Source: Acidimicrobiaceae bacterium (GTDB taxonomy: Bacteria; Actinomycetota; Acidimicrobiia; Acidimicrobiales; RAAP-2). Taken from it: 12,691 bases of DNA. Made by a program: the position numbers and the translations under genes. A model generated the notes under the pieces. It was not told the DNA's origin. It saw only the letters and a list, made by a program, of their open reading frames with translations, and did not search any database. The DNA lies in the NCBI GenBank assembly GCA_003133005.1, contig PKZI01000238.1, positions 1 through 12,691 on the forward strand. The letters run 5' to 3'. Shown in pieces: positions 1 through 7,030 of this stretch (the stretch's first letter is position 1; every line of letters begins with the position of its first letter).

Positions 1-505
1 CGTTGCCAATCAGCCAGATCAGTGACGCCCAAAGCGCTGACACGCCCGCAACCCAGCGACCGGTACGGCCCCGTGACACGAAGATCGCAATGCCGAGTCC
101 CACTTGGAGCCACGCCACCCCCGCAGCGAGAGATATCGGGTGCTCGTTCCAGATATTGATGCCGTGCACCATGAGCGAATGCAGCCATGAAGGCGTACCC
201 GCGAGCGTTGGCTTCACGACGTTGTTAGCGAGTCCGAGAGGCATCGTGTACTGGAATTGAAGAATGCCGTCAATCAGCCAGATGAGCCCAAACGCCCAGC
301 GAAGATAGGTTCGCGCGCGTGGCTCCTCTAATCCGGCGGGCAAGACGTTGAACTTGAAGATTCGTTGTGTCGCGATGAGCGCGACGATTATCACGAACGC
401 TGCCACACAGATCCAGATGGCGCCGGTGAAGAAGAGCGCGTGCTTGAAGATCTTGACCACGAGGTAATTGGTCAAGTCAATTGTACGAGCCGGCATTCCA
501 TTCAT
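1..505 (-). CDS. Multi-pass membrane protein of unknown function (partial, 3' end off the window)
   Basis: The frame is open from an ATG at 505 to the left edge, so about 168 residues are visible and the C-terminus is missing. An in-frame stop lies just upstream, and AGGA sits 10 bases before the ATG; a second ATG at 496 is possible. The visible protein is hydrophobic, with probable membrane helices near residues 20-45, 68-85, 120-137 and 146-167. It contains the stretches RWAFGLIWLIDGILQFQ and WLQVGLGIAIFVSRGR. I recall this type of sequence from larger actinobacterial membrane proteins with a DoxX-like look and no assigned function. It lies 138 bp downstream of ctaG on the same strand, which suggests, without proving, a link to copper or terminal-oxidase biology. 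A 15-bp palindrome at 605-619 stands between the two genes, so it may have its own promoter. Confidence 0.8.
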   Translation of the reverse strand, partial: MNGMPARTIDLTNYLVVKIFKHALFFTGAIWICVAAFVIIVALIATQRIFKFNVLPAGLEEPRARTYLRWAFGLIWLIDGILQFQYTMPLGLANNVVKPTLAGTPSWLHSLMVHGINIWNEHPISLAAGVAWLQVGLGIAIFVSRGRTGRWVAGVSALWASLIWLIGN

Positions 506-604
506 TGATTCAATTCCTTAAACGACGTGGCACTACTGCTTCGCTACTCGCGCGCGCCGTGTCTTAATCATCACTATTCGACTTTGTGAAGAGTACATCG
601 AAAT

Positions 605-619
605 ACTACGCTGCGTAGT
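605..619. promoter_or_regulatory. Perfect 15-bp palindrome, possible operator
   Basis: ACTACGC-T-GCGTAGT is a perfect inverted repeat with 7-bp arms. It lies about 100 bp upstream of the membrane-protein start at 505 and 25 bp beyond the ctaG stop. The ACTAC...GTAGT outline recalls operators of BlaI/CopY-type winged-helix repressors, but the core differs from the usual TACA/TGTA. The regulator is therefore unknown. It could also be a short transcript hairpin behind ctaG; no T-run follows it on the minus strand. Confidence 0.4.
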
Positions 620-643
620 TTGAAGTACCTGCGCGAGGATTCT

Positions 644-1633
644 CTACTCTTGCACGTCAGCATTGTCCCCTTCATGCGTTGCCCGCGCGAACGCGTCGGA
701 CTTTGCGCGCGCTTTCGTGAACTCATCGACACTCATGTTTCGATGGCGCCGAAGAAATTTCGTGACGAAGTCAGTACCGTTGTCGTCGGACTGCGAACGT
801 CGAAACGCAATGTAGACCGCCGGAAAACACCAGAAGTCACCACAGACCCAAAGAATCGCCGCACCTATTTGCTGGTCCGCGAAACGGTTCAGCGAGATTA
901 TGGGGATTATCATTCCCGCCATCCCCGACATCCCGTGCATCGCCGAACCGAATCTGTAGAGAGGCACGTTGGTGAAGAAACTGATGACAATCGCGATGAT
1001 CGTCATGATCCAGTTGGTCAATACCAACGCAGCGGCTTGTCCAAACGGCTGAAGAGTCGGACGAAATGGCGCCGACGGAATGAACTGGTACCAAAAAAGA
1101 ATTCCCGACAAAAAGAAAGTCGAGAGCATGAGGCCAATGTGCAGATCCTCAATCCCCATAATTGGGTTGAATATTGCGGGAATCATCCAAATCAACATCA
1201 CGACGTTGAAAAAGACCACCGCGAAGATGGGCGAGATGAGAAATCCCGCGATCACGCGAAGCGGGTGACGAGTCGGTCGAAGAAAGATCCGCTTCAACCA
1301 ACGCCGACGGAGCGTCACGGGAACGGCGTGCACGAGCGGAATCACTGGTGCCCCCAGGACGTACAGCGCGGGCGCCGCCAACATCACGGTGACGTGCTGG
1401 AGCATATGTACCCAGAAGTACTGCATCGACCAGAACTGAAGTGGTGACACCACGCTGAGTCCAGCAATCACGAGACCCGCGTAACTCAACCACATCCGAC
1501 GGCGCCGCTTTCGTGCGTGTTCTGGAGTTGAACGTCGATTGACAGAGCGGAGCCCATGCTCGTGGACCGCGATCACGCAAAGCATGGCCACACCAACCCA
1601 CGGATAGCCCCAATTCGTCGTGAAGTAACTCAC
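644..1633 (-). CDS. ctaG: CtaG-like cytochrome c oxidase assembly protein (Caa3_CtaG family)
   Basis: This is a 329-residue polytopic membrane protein with about seven predicted helices. Family marks are the H76-x3-H80 motif inside FWVHMLQHVTVML followed by APALYVLGAP (88-96), His165 in EDLHIG, and DQQIGAAILWV (253-263) near the last helix. Caa3_CtaG proteins are thought to help deliver copper to the CuB site of haem-copper oxidases and act in the cytoplasmic membrane. A methionine/histidine-rich loop, MHGMSGMAGM (232-241), could bind Cu(I); that is inference. The charged C-terminal tail (about 278-329) is probably cytoplasmic. The start is a GTG at 1633, forced by a stop codon immediately before it; only a weak ribosome binding site is seen. 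No oxidase subunit genes are in the window, so the partner complex is not shown. guaD lies upstream across a 234-bp gap filled with hairpins. Confidence 0.85.
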   Translation of the reverse strand: MSYFTTNWGYPWVGVAMLCVIAVHEHGLRSVNRRSTPEHARKRRRRMWLSYAGLVIAGLSVVSPLQFWSMQYFWVHMLQHVTVMLAAPALYVLGAPVIPLVHAVPVTLRRRWLKRIFLRPTRHPLRVIAGFLISPIFAVVFFNVVMLIWMIPAIFNPIMGIEDLHIGLMLSTFFLSGILFWYQFIPSAPFRPTLQPFGQAAALVLTNWIMTIIAIVISFFTNVPLYRFGSAMHGMSGMAGMIIPIISLNRFADQQIGAAILWVCGDFWCFPAVYIAFRRSQSDDNGTDFVTKFLRRHRNMSVDEFTKARAKSDAFARATHEGDNADVQE

Positions 1634-1800
1634 CTACTCTGCCCAATCTCTGAAGTGAAATTGCCCATTTGCATGCATTGCGACATCGGCACCCTAACTG
1701 CCACCAGTGTTCCCTGGGTACGCAACACGACATTAACTCAGAAGAAAATCTCAAGAAAGACTTGGTCCATTGCGCTTCGCGGCCCTTCGTCCTCGTCTAT

Positions 1801-1850
1801 TCACGTCCAAACGTGAGACGCTGTGACACTCACGTGGTTGGCACCACATG
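1801..1850 (-). repeat. Ladder of three overlapping inverted repeats between guaD and ctaG
   Basis: Three stem-loops can form that share arms. TCACGT (1801-1806) pairs with ACGTGA (1811-1816) across 4 nt. ACGTGAG (1811-1817) pairs with CTCACGT (1829-1835) across 11 nt. CACGTGGT (1831-1838) pairs with ACCACATG (1843-1850) across 4 nt, with one G-U wobble in the minus-strand RNA. The middle stem excludes the other two. The first stem reached by transcription lies 18 bases past the guaD stop, so it may end or attenuate the purine transcript. There is no U-tract, so it is not a standard intrinsic terminator. Confidence 0.45.
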
Positions 1851-1867
1851 TCCTTGACCCTTGAAAC

Positions 1868-3232
1868 TCAGTGGGCACCAACGGTACGTTCATGGGCGAG
1901 CTCGCCGGCTACGTACGTGGCCGACACTGACCGATCGTCGCCAAGAGTTGCGAGCACGAATAGCTGTTCCTCGGTCGAGCGGACTCGCTTCATTCGATAC
2001 GAGAGAAGTTCACTCGCGTGAGGGTTAAGTACGATGACGTCCGCTTCCTTGCCAACTTCAAGGGATCCCACAAACTCCGACACGCCCAATGCATTCGCCC
2101 CGCCGAGCGTCGCGAGGAAAAAGAGGCTGAACGCGTCAATCGACGAAGACGAGAGTGCAGCGACCTTATAGGCCTCACCCATGGTGGCGAGTAGCGAAAA
2201 ACTTGTCCCTGCGCCCACGTCCGTGCCGAGGCCGACGGGGATGATCGGTCGCACCGCGCGAACTCGGTCGATGGACAACAGCCCGCTGCCGAGAAAGGTA
2301 TTGGACGTCGGACAATGCGCCAAGGCGGTCGACGTCGCTCCCATGCGGTCGAGTTCTTGGTTACTCAGCTGTACACCGTGGGCTAGCACAGTGCCTGGCC
2401 CAAGCAGACCCGCATGATCGTAGACGTCTAGATAACTTGAGCGATCCTGGAAAAGAGAGCGAACCCATTCAACCTCTTGCGCGTTCTCTGCGACGTGCGA
2501 ATGGACTAAGCAACTCGGGAACTCTTGGCGTAGTGAAGCGGCCGAACGAAGTTGTCCTTCACTGCTCGTGGGGGCGAAACGAGGAGTTATTGCGTAACCC
2601 AACCGACCTCGACCGTGCCAGCGCTCGATAAGTTGCTTCGAGTCGTCGTAGCCGGACTGCACCGTCTCAGTCAACGTGGAAGGTGCGTTCCGGTCCATCA
2701 GCACCTTGCCGCCGATCATGCGCATATTTCGGCGCCGTGCCTCTTCGAAGAAAGCGTTGGCGGATTCTCGAAACACCGTACAGAACACAAGTGCGGTCGT
2801 CGTGCCGTTTCGAAGCAACTCGTCGAAAAAGACGGTCGCCACCTCACGCGAATACTCGAGACTGGCGAAAAGCTCCTCATTGGGAAACGTGTACGTCGAG
2901 AGCCACTCGAGCAGACTCGAACCATACGACGCAATCATCGGAGTTTGGGCATAATGAACGTGCGCGTCGACGAAGCCCGGCGCGATGAGCGAACCAGGGT
3001 ATTCGCGCACGATTGCTGAGTGAGGAAGCAACGGCGATGTCGCGTCGTACGGACCCACGGCTTGGATCACGCCATCGCCCATCACCACCAGTCCATCTTC
3101 AATGTCCAAGATGGCTTCGCTTCTCGGGAACAACGATGGATCACGTAGACAACTGACCACGTGTCCGCGCAGCGCAATGGCGCGCGTTGAACCCTCACTG
3201 ATCCGAGTTCCCCTGTCGGATTGGACCGTCAC
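1868..3232 (-). CDS. guaD: Guanine deaminase (amidohydrolase superfamily)
   Basis: It hydrolyses guanine to xanthine and ammonia in the cytoplasm. The 454-residue protein follows the E. coli GuaD pattern throughout. The zinc-binding HVH is at 91-93 in PGFVDAHVHYAQT, followed by LLEWLSTYTFP (107-117) and RNGTTTALVF (141-150). Then come ITPRFAPTS (215-223), HSHVAEN (244-250, with H246 and E249), H285 in LAHG, PTSNTFLGSG (308-317), and the catalytic aspartate D338 in GLGTDVGAGTSFS. These placements match a complete, probably active enzyme of normal family length. The start is the GTG at 3232, the first start after an in-frame stop; the ribosome binding site is weak. It begins 41 bp after the phosphoribosyltransferase stop on the same strand, so the two probably form an operon converting guanine to xanthine and on to XMP. 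Other amidohydrolases such as chlorohydrolases are unlikely given the GuaD-specific motifs. Confidence 0.94.
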   Translation of the reverse strand: MTVQSDRGTRISEGSTRAIALRGHVVSCLRDPSLFPRSEAILDIEDGLVVMGDGVIQAVGPYDATSPLLPHSAIVREYPGSLIAPGFVDAHVHYAQTPMIASYGSSLLEWLSTYTFPNEELFASLEYSREVATVFFDELLRNGTTTALVFCTVFRESANAFFEEARRRNMRMIGGKVLMDRNAPSTLTETVQSGYDDSKQLIERWHGRGRLGYAITPRFAPTSSEGQLRSAASLRQEFPSCLVHSHVAENAQEVEWVRSLFQDRSSYLDVYDHAGLLGPGTVLAHGVQLSNQELDRMGATSTALAHCPTSNTFLGSGLLSIDRVRAVRPIIPVGLGTDVGAGTSFSLLATMGEAYKVAALSSSSIDAFSLFFLATLGGANALGVSEFVGSLEVGKEADVIVLNPHASELLSYRMKRVRSTEEQLFVLATLGDDRSVSATYVAGELAHERTVGAH

Positions 3233-3273
3233 GGCTCGCTCTAGTTACCTAACGATGGCGAAGTCGATCCCAC

Positions 3274-3762
3274 TTAGTGCGCCAGTCCGCCGCTCGCCGT
3301 CACCGGACCGAGATACGACCACGGGAAATCAATCCACTGTTCCGTCTTCTTCCAGGAATAATCGGGGATAATGACCGTCTGGGGCTTCTCATAAAGAACC
3401 ACCGAACGAACTTCACGTACCGACTCGGCACAAAACTCCATGACCATCTTCAAGGTGTGGCCAGAATCCGCGACGTCATCGGCGACCAAAACGACGGCGC
3501 CCGAGAGGTCGATTCTGTTCGGTACGGGGGGCAAGACGATTGGCATTTCGAGCCGTTCGTCAACACCGGTGTAGTACTCAACGCTCATCATGAACGCATT
3601 TTTCACGCCAAGGGCGTAACCAAGACCTGCACCGAGGAAGAACCCTCCACGCGCTATGGAAAGAATTATGTCCGGGACAAAACCCGACTCGTAGATCGTC
3701 TGTGCCAGCTCTCTGGTCGCACGTCCAAAATCTTCATAGGTTAAAAATTCACGCTGTGCCAT
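3274..3762 (-). CDS. Purine phosphoribosyltransferase (xanthine/guanine/hypoxanthine type)
   Basis: A soluble 162-residue type I phosphoribosyltransferase. The PRPP-binding signature VLVADDVADSGHTL (91-104) has the two acidic residues followed by the SGHT loop. The N-terminal SIARGG (35-40) is the usual PPi-side loop. The C-terminal EQWIDFPWSYL resembles the WIxFPWE ending of short archaeal and actinobacterial xanthine-guanine enzymes. It would join a free purine base to PRPP to give a nucleotide. Its position 41 bp before guaD makes xanthine, the product of guanine deaminase, a likely substrate; guanine or hypoxanthine remain possible. I chose the ATG at 3762, which gives the usual family N-terminus just before FLTYEDFGRA. 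A GTG at 3804 in frame would add 14 residues; neither start has a strong ribosome binding site. Confidence 0.88.
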   Translation of the reverse strand: MAQREFLTYEDFGRATRELAQTIYESGFVPDIILSIARGGFFLGAGLGYALGVKNAFMMSVEYYTGVDERLEMPIVLPPVPNRIDLSGAVVLVADDVADSGHTLKMVMEFCAESVREVRSVVLYEKPQTVIIPDYSWKKTEQWIDFPWSYLGPVTASGGLAH

Positions 3763-3935
3763 GCCCACGACGGTAGACGAAACGTTGCGGTGCTTGCTGC
3801 GCACAAAGTCACGGCGATGTGAACATTCACTGTTGAAGGCGACATAATTCGCGCGACGACGCTCTGCTCGTTACGACGTCACTGTCGCGCTCGAGGCGTC
3901 ACAACGGATTTCCCTACCTCCGGTAAATCTGAAAC

Positions 3936-4334
3936 TCATACTGTGCTATCAAGAACGAAGAAGATCGCAGCCTCAATATCCTTTGGTCTCCTGAGTAATT
4001 TCTGCGAAAAAAGACTCGGTAGAGAAATCAGCCACCCAATCAATCGATACTTGCGCCGGATCGCGCGTTTTGCCTCCACTATTGCGTTTCCTTCAAGCAA
4101 CTCACCTCGACCTTGAAAGGTGGAGGCACTAGGCAATGAGGCACCCCGAAAGTTACACGGCGTAACGACGACACGTGGATCTCGTATCAGTCGCTTCGTC
4201 TTGCCTGAGCCGGGTTCGGTAGTGAACGCGTAACCGTCGCCAAAGGGAACAACCCACGTTGGAGTACTCACTAGAGTTCCGTCTCGTCGATACGTTCCGA
4301 ACGAGATGTACTTCGCTTTTGTCAATTCATCCAT
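3936..4334 (-). CDS. PPOX-class (pyridoxamine 5'-phosphate oxidase fold) F420/flavin-dependent oxidoreductase
   Basis: A small 132-residue split-barrel protein. The N-terminal half, KYISFGTYRRDGTLVSTPTW (8-27), followed by VVPFGDGYAFTTEPGSGKTKRL (28-49), is the usual opening of the PPOX group. In actinobacteria that group often binds coenzyme F420 rather than FMN. RDPRVVVTPC (51-60) and the later FQGRGELLEG (73-82) fit the same barrel. The natural substrate cannot be told. The ATG at 4334 is chosen because GTGAGG stands 6 bases before it; a GTG 12 bases further upstream lies inside that ribosome binding site. The gene begins only 25 bp after the encoded CCA of tRNA-Arg, so the two may be read as one transcript. 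Confidence 0.82.
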   Translation of the reverse strand: MDELTKAKYISFGTYRRDGTLVSTPTWVVPFGDGYAFTTEPGSGKTKRLIRDPRVVVTPCNFRGASLPSASTFQGRGELLEGNAIVEAKRAIRRKYRLIGWLISLPSLFSQKLLRRPKDIEAAIFFVLDSTV

Positions 4335-4359
4335 TCGCAACCTCACTCACTTTGCGCCC

Positions 4360-4434
4360 TGGTGCCCCCGGCAGGATTCGAACCTGCGCACACGGTTTAG
4401 GAAACCATTGCTCTATCCCCTGAGCTACGGGAGC
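4360..4434 (-). tRNA. tRNA-Arg, anticodon CCT
   Basis: On the minus strand the acceptor GCTCCCG pairs with CGGGGGC, with one T-G pair. The D arm is GCTC-AGGGGATA-GAGC. The anticodon stem ATGGT/ACCGT holds loop TTCCTAA, giving anticodon CCT (codon AGG). The T arm is GCAGG-TTCGAAT-CCTGC, and ACCA is encoded at the 3' end. All stems close, so the gene should be functional. tRNA-Arg genes are frequent integration sites, but I saw no second copy of its 3' end in the window. Confidence 0.97.
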
Positions 4435-4660
4435 GTCGCCTTTTTGCTTCATTCATGCTCCAATTTTCACCGAAGACACGAATTCGCTTGGAGGCATAAC
4501 AATTGTACCGGTACGTTCGTTTTCGACATTGGTATTCGGTCGTTACACACGCTCGAAAGGCACTGCACCTGACTCCATCGCCTTGGTGGTCACAATTTCC
4601 ATGAGATGATGACCAGAATTGGGTTCACTCCTTGAAATCTTCCTTCTTGGTCCGAGTCGC

Positions 4661-5929
4661 CTATTTCCTGCGTGGCACTTTTCTCAAAGGTTCGCTCGTC
4701 TCAGTGTCACCCTCGGGACTAGCCAACTGACGCTCCAGCGCGGTGAACGCAGCGATGATCTCCGGTGCTTCAAAGGCACGATTTCGTCGACCAACGGTGA
4801 CCTGCTTGAGGATGCCCGCTTCGACGAGACGTTGAATCGCTTCGTTCGTCTGGATGAAACTTCGACCCACCATTTCTGCAGCGCTATTGACGGTCACCAC
4901 CGGTGCGCCGAGCAGTAGGGAGAGCAGTAGATCAGCCGCGGAACGAGCTCGAACTCGGCCCAACTTTTCTCGCCACGATGCTTCGATGGAACGCGACTGC
5001 TGCTCAAAAGTCGTCGCGTCATCGACGGCACGCTTGCAAGCAGTCGCGAATCGTCCTATCCACGTGTTGATTCCAGCTGACGCTTGTTTCGAAGTTGCTG
5101 GTCCACGGTAGCGAGTGGCATTTAACCCGTCGACGTAGTCTTGCGCCCTAGTCGCCAGGACGAGTGAAACGGGTGGCAATACGCGAGGTGCCAAACCTCG
5201 GCGTCGCAGGATCAGATGCACCAACGCACGACCGATTCTTCCGTTGCCGTCAACGAATGGATGGATCGTCTCAAACTGTGCGTGCGCGATGGCTGCTTGG
5301 GCGACCGCCGGAAGTGAATCTTCGTTAGCAAAGGCGACGACATCTGACATCAGATCTTCGACGTATTCAGTTGGTGGCGGGACGAAGGCGGCCGAGCACG
5401 GAGAGTACGCACTTCCCCCTATCCAGTTCTGCTGTTCACGAAATCGTCCTCCGTACTCTGCAAACCTCGTGCCGAAAAGGAGTCGACGATGGATTTCGAG
5501 AAGTGTCTCTACCGTGATGTGGTCTCCAGGTCCGACGGCGCCAACGCCGTAGACCATGGCATCAATGTTTCTAAGTACCTCGACGGCCGTGATGTCAGAC
5601 GGTTCATCACCCAGCACTTGTGCAGCCTCGGCCCGAAGTAGCCGTCGAGCACCAATTTCGAGCCCCTCGATCCGAGAAGAGGCGACGGACTCCGCTCGCA
5701 AGAGGATTCGAGCAAGTGCCTCGGTGTCGACGAGACTTACTGCTTCAACGTTAAGTCGTGCGATCGCCGCCTCGGCGTCGGCGACATCAGCCGCGACCGC
5801 ACCATCGAACGTGAAGTTTCTTCCGACGAGCATGTCGGGGACGTACGCTTCGTACTCGCACCCACGGTTATCCTTGCGTGACGGACCGTCGTGAGTACTC
5901 AGCCAGCGGCGACGAACAACCCTAGACAT
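4661..5929 (-). CDS. Fic/DOC-family AMP-transferase with N-terminal inhibitory motif and C-terminal winged helix
   Basis: A 422-residue protein with three parts. Residues 60-100 hold the inhibitory helix with S84-SRI-E88-G89, matching the S/T-x3-E-G/N signature of class II Fic proteins; the glutamate normally blocks productive ATP binding. The Fic core contains the full active-site motif HPFVDGNGRIGR at 223-234, including catalytic His223, preceded by the flap region around FVPPPTEYVEDL (182-193). Residues about 325-390 look like a winged helix (AAEMVGRSFIQTNEAIQRL then GILKQVTVGRRNRAFEA), suggesting DNA binding. Fic enzymes transfer AMP from ATP to protein hydroxyls; the target is unknown. 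AAGGAG sits 6 bases before the ATG at 5929, which settles the start. The palindrome at 5944-5964 directly upstream could be an autoregulatory operator. It lies downstream of the AbiE-like pair on the same strand but 276 bp away. Confidence 0.93.
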   Translation of the reverse strand: MSRVVRRRWLSTHDGPSRKDNRGCEYEAYVPDMLVGRNFTFDGAVAADVADAEAAIARLNVEAVSLVDTEALARILLRAESVASSRIEGLEIGARRLLRAEAAQVLGDEPSDITAVEVLRNIDAMVYGVGAVGPGDHITVETLLEIHRRLLFGTRFAEYGGRFREQQNWIGGSAYSPCSAAFVPPPTEYVEDLMSDVVAFANEDSLPAVAQAAIAHAQFETIHPFVDGNGRIGRALVHLILRRRGLAPRVLPPVSLVLATRAQDYVDGLNATRYRGPATSKQASAGINTWIGRFATACKRAVDDATTFEQQSRSIEASWREKLGRVRARSAADLLLSLLLGAPVVTVNSAAEMVGRSFIQTNEAIQRLVEAGILKQVTVGRRNRAFEAPEIIAAFTALERQLASPEGDTETSEPLRKVPRRK

Positions 5930-5943
5930 GATGTCTCCTTACG

Positions 5944-5964
5944 TAGGATTATCTTATAAGCCTA
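5944..5964 (-). promoter_or_regulatory. 21-bp palindrome in front of fic, probable operator
   Basis: The sequence has the form TAGG-A-TTAT-CTT-ATAA-G-CCTA: two 4+4 bp arms that mirror each other exactly apart from the single A and G. It ends 15 bp before the fic start, next to the AAGGAG ribosome binding site. A protein bound here would block transcription or translation of fic. Next to it, CCTAAATACA (5961-5970) and TGTTTAGG (5980-5987) form a second, weaker inverted repeat. The winged helix of the Fic protein itself is the obvious candidate binder, by inference. Confidence 0.5.
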
Positions 5965-6205
5965 AATACAACTCCGGCGTGTTTAGGGTTGGGCACCTTC
6001 ACAAAACTCACCAGCAATCGCCTCGTGGCTCATCGAACACTGAGGTTCCCCAGAAATAGTGGACACCGCTCAAGTGTGGGCAGCGACCACCACGAATCGG
6101 CGATCGTCGAAGAGCGTTCAAAATTTAAGTGGCGACCACAGGACGTTGTCATCCTAGAGTCCGACGATGTGAGTGGCGATGAAGAATCTTTGCCTTAAAC
6201 CTCGA
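5965..6205. other. Spacer between fic and the AbiE-like pair; possible insertion-sequence end
   Basis: No convincing gene is seen here. An open frame at 5989-6198 (+) starts with TTG, has no ribosome binding site and no recognisable sequence. At 6041-6067 the minus strand reads GGTGTCCAC-TATTTC-TGGGG-AACCTCA, which looks like the terminal inverted repeats of IS3- or IS481-type elements as I remember them. No matching second end or transposase fragment is visible, so it is at most a relic. Confidence 0.3.
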
Positions 6206-7030
6206 CTACTTGGAGGATGACCCCGTCACAAGGTTAAGAAGGTCTTTCGTAAGAACCGAACACGTTTGCGAGACAACGTCCGGATTGCCAACACCTTGCT
6301 CAGCTCGCCCTGCCATGGCTGATCCGGCACTCTCGGGCGCCTCAAACAATAACCTTAAATAGTTGAGTGCTGCTTCGGTAACTTCTCGCGCAAACTCGTC
6401 TCGTAGCAATCCGGTGATCATCTCAGCTAATTCATCTGATTTCACAGCCACAAGAAGCCGATAAACGTCGTACGCATCCTTGTCGTTCAGACGGTTAGGA
6501 GACTTGTCGTTCCTCTCGCCCAGTTTGTGCAATTTCGCTACGAGCAACGCCGCCGGACCGGCGACCCGCACCAGAACTTCACGCGTATCGTCGTCGCCAA
6601 GTGCCCGAATCGTCAACACTGCATTGTCGACCATCGCAGCTTCGAGTCCCACTGCTCGGCGCAAAGCGTGCCGATCGTGAGGCGGCGCCTCGACGCTACG
6701 TCTGCCTGCGCCAGCTAGCGATTCAGGAACCATTAGATCGACAGGAATGCCTTTAGGGTTGAGCCACGCGCCTGGCTGATTGTCCATGTGGAATCCTGCA
6801 TTCTTCATAGCCTCTTCGATAAGCGGATCTTCGCCAAGAGTCCTCACGTCGATAGCAATGTCACTGTCCTTGGTCGTTTCCGCAACAGCGACCAATATCG
6901 CGCCGGTGTGAAGGTAGATTGCTTGAGCCCCAATGATGACAACTGAGTCCGCATGCGCTGCGAGTGCGTCTAGGGCGTCCAAGAGTGCTGAACGCGCTTG
7001 AACCAACAAGTTGTCATCGTCGCCAGACAT
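6206..7030 (-). CDS. AbiEii-like nucleotidyltransferase, probable toxin of a type IV toxin-antitoxin pair
   Basis: A 274-residue protein with the nucleotidyltransferase outline of the AbiEii group. IIGAQA (32-37) is the glycine motif, TKDSDIAID (53-61) holds the metal-binding D55-x-D57, and D98 in PVDLMVPE is the third carboxylate. The later LLVAKLHKLGERND (162-175) and NDKDAYDVYRLL (182-193) match the lysine and DKDxxD signatures. Such enzymes add nucleotides to tRNA or modify other targets and stop growth; the target here is unknown. The ATG at 7030 is preferred because GGAGAGG lies 7 bases before it. It overlaps the stop of the upstream regulator gene by 17 bp, which points to coupled translation. 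ATG 7036 is an alternative. The tail after about residue 230 is not recognised. Confidence 0.75.
   Translation of the reverse strand: MSGDDDNLLVQARSALLDALDALAAHADSVVIIGAQAIYLHTGAILVAVAETTKDSDIAIDVRTLGEDPLIEEAMKNAGFHMDNQPGAWLNPKGIPVDLMVPESLAGAGRRSVEAPPHDRHALRRAVGLEAAMVDNAVLTIRALGDDDTREVLVRVAGPAALLVAKLHKLGERNDKSPNRLNDKDAYDVYRLLVAVKSDELAEMITGLLRDEFAREVTEAALNYLRLLFEAPESAGSAMAGRAEQGVGNPDVVSQTCSVLTKDLLNLVTGSSSK

Noticed and set aside
620..1447. Long plus-strand open frame (275 codons) antisense to ctaG
   Set aside because: The product is very rich in Arg, His, Asp and Glu with no recognisable domain; the minus-strand frame is a clear CtaG, so this is a shadow of its codon bias.
3819..3830. GTGAA-CA-TTCAC palindrome upstream of the phosphoribosyltransferase, considered as an SOS box
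   Set aside because: It lacks the GAAC-N4-GTTC pattern of actinobacterial LexA sites, and a 5-bp-arm palindrome is common by chance.
4360..4434. tRNA-Arg as an attachment site with a duplicated 3' end near 8236
   Set aside because: No copy of the tRNA 3' sequence was found by eye near the MFS junction or elsewhere in the window.
4505..4514. GTACCGGTAC palindrome upstream of tRNA-Arg
   Set aside because: Ten bases only, with no extension and no clear promoter around it; not enough to call an operator.
5989..6198. Plus-strand 69-codon open frame between fic and the AbiE-like pair
   Set aside because: TTG start, no ribosome binding site and no recognisable sequence.
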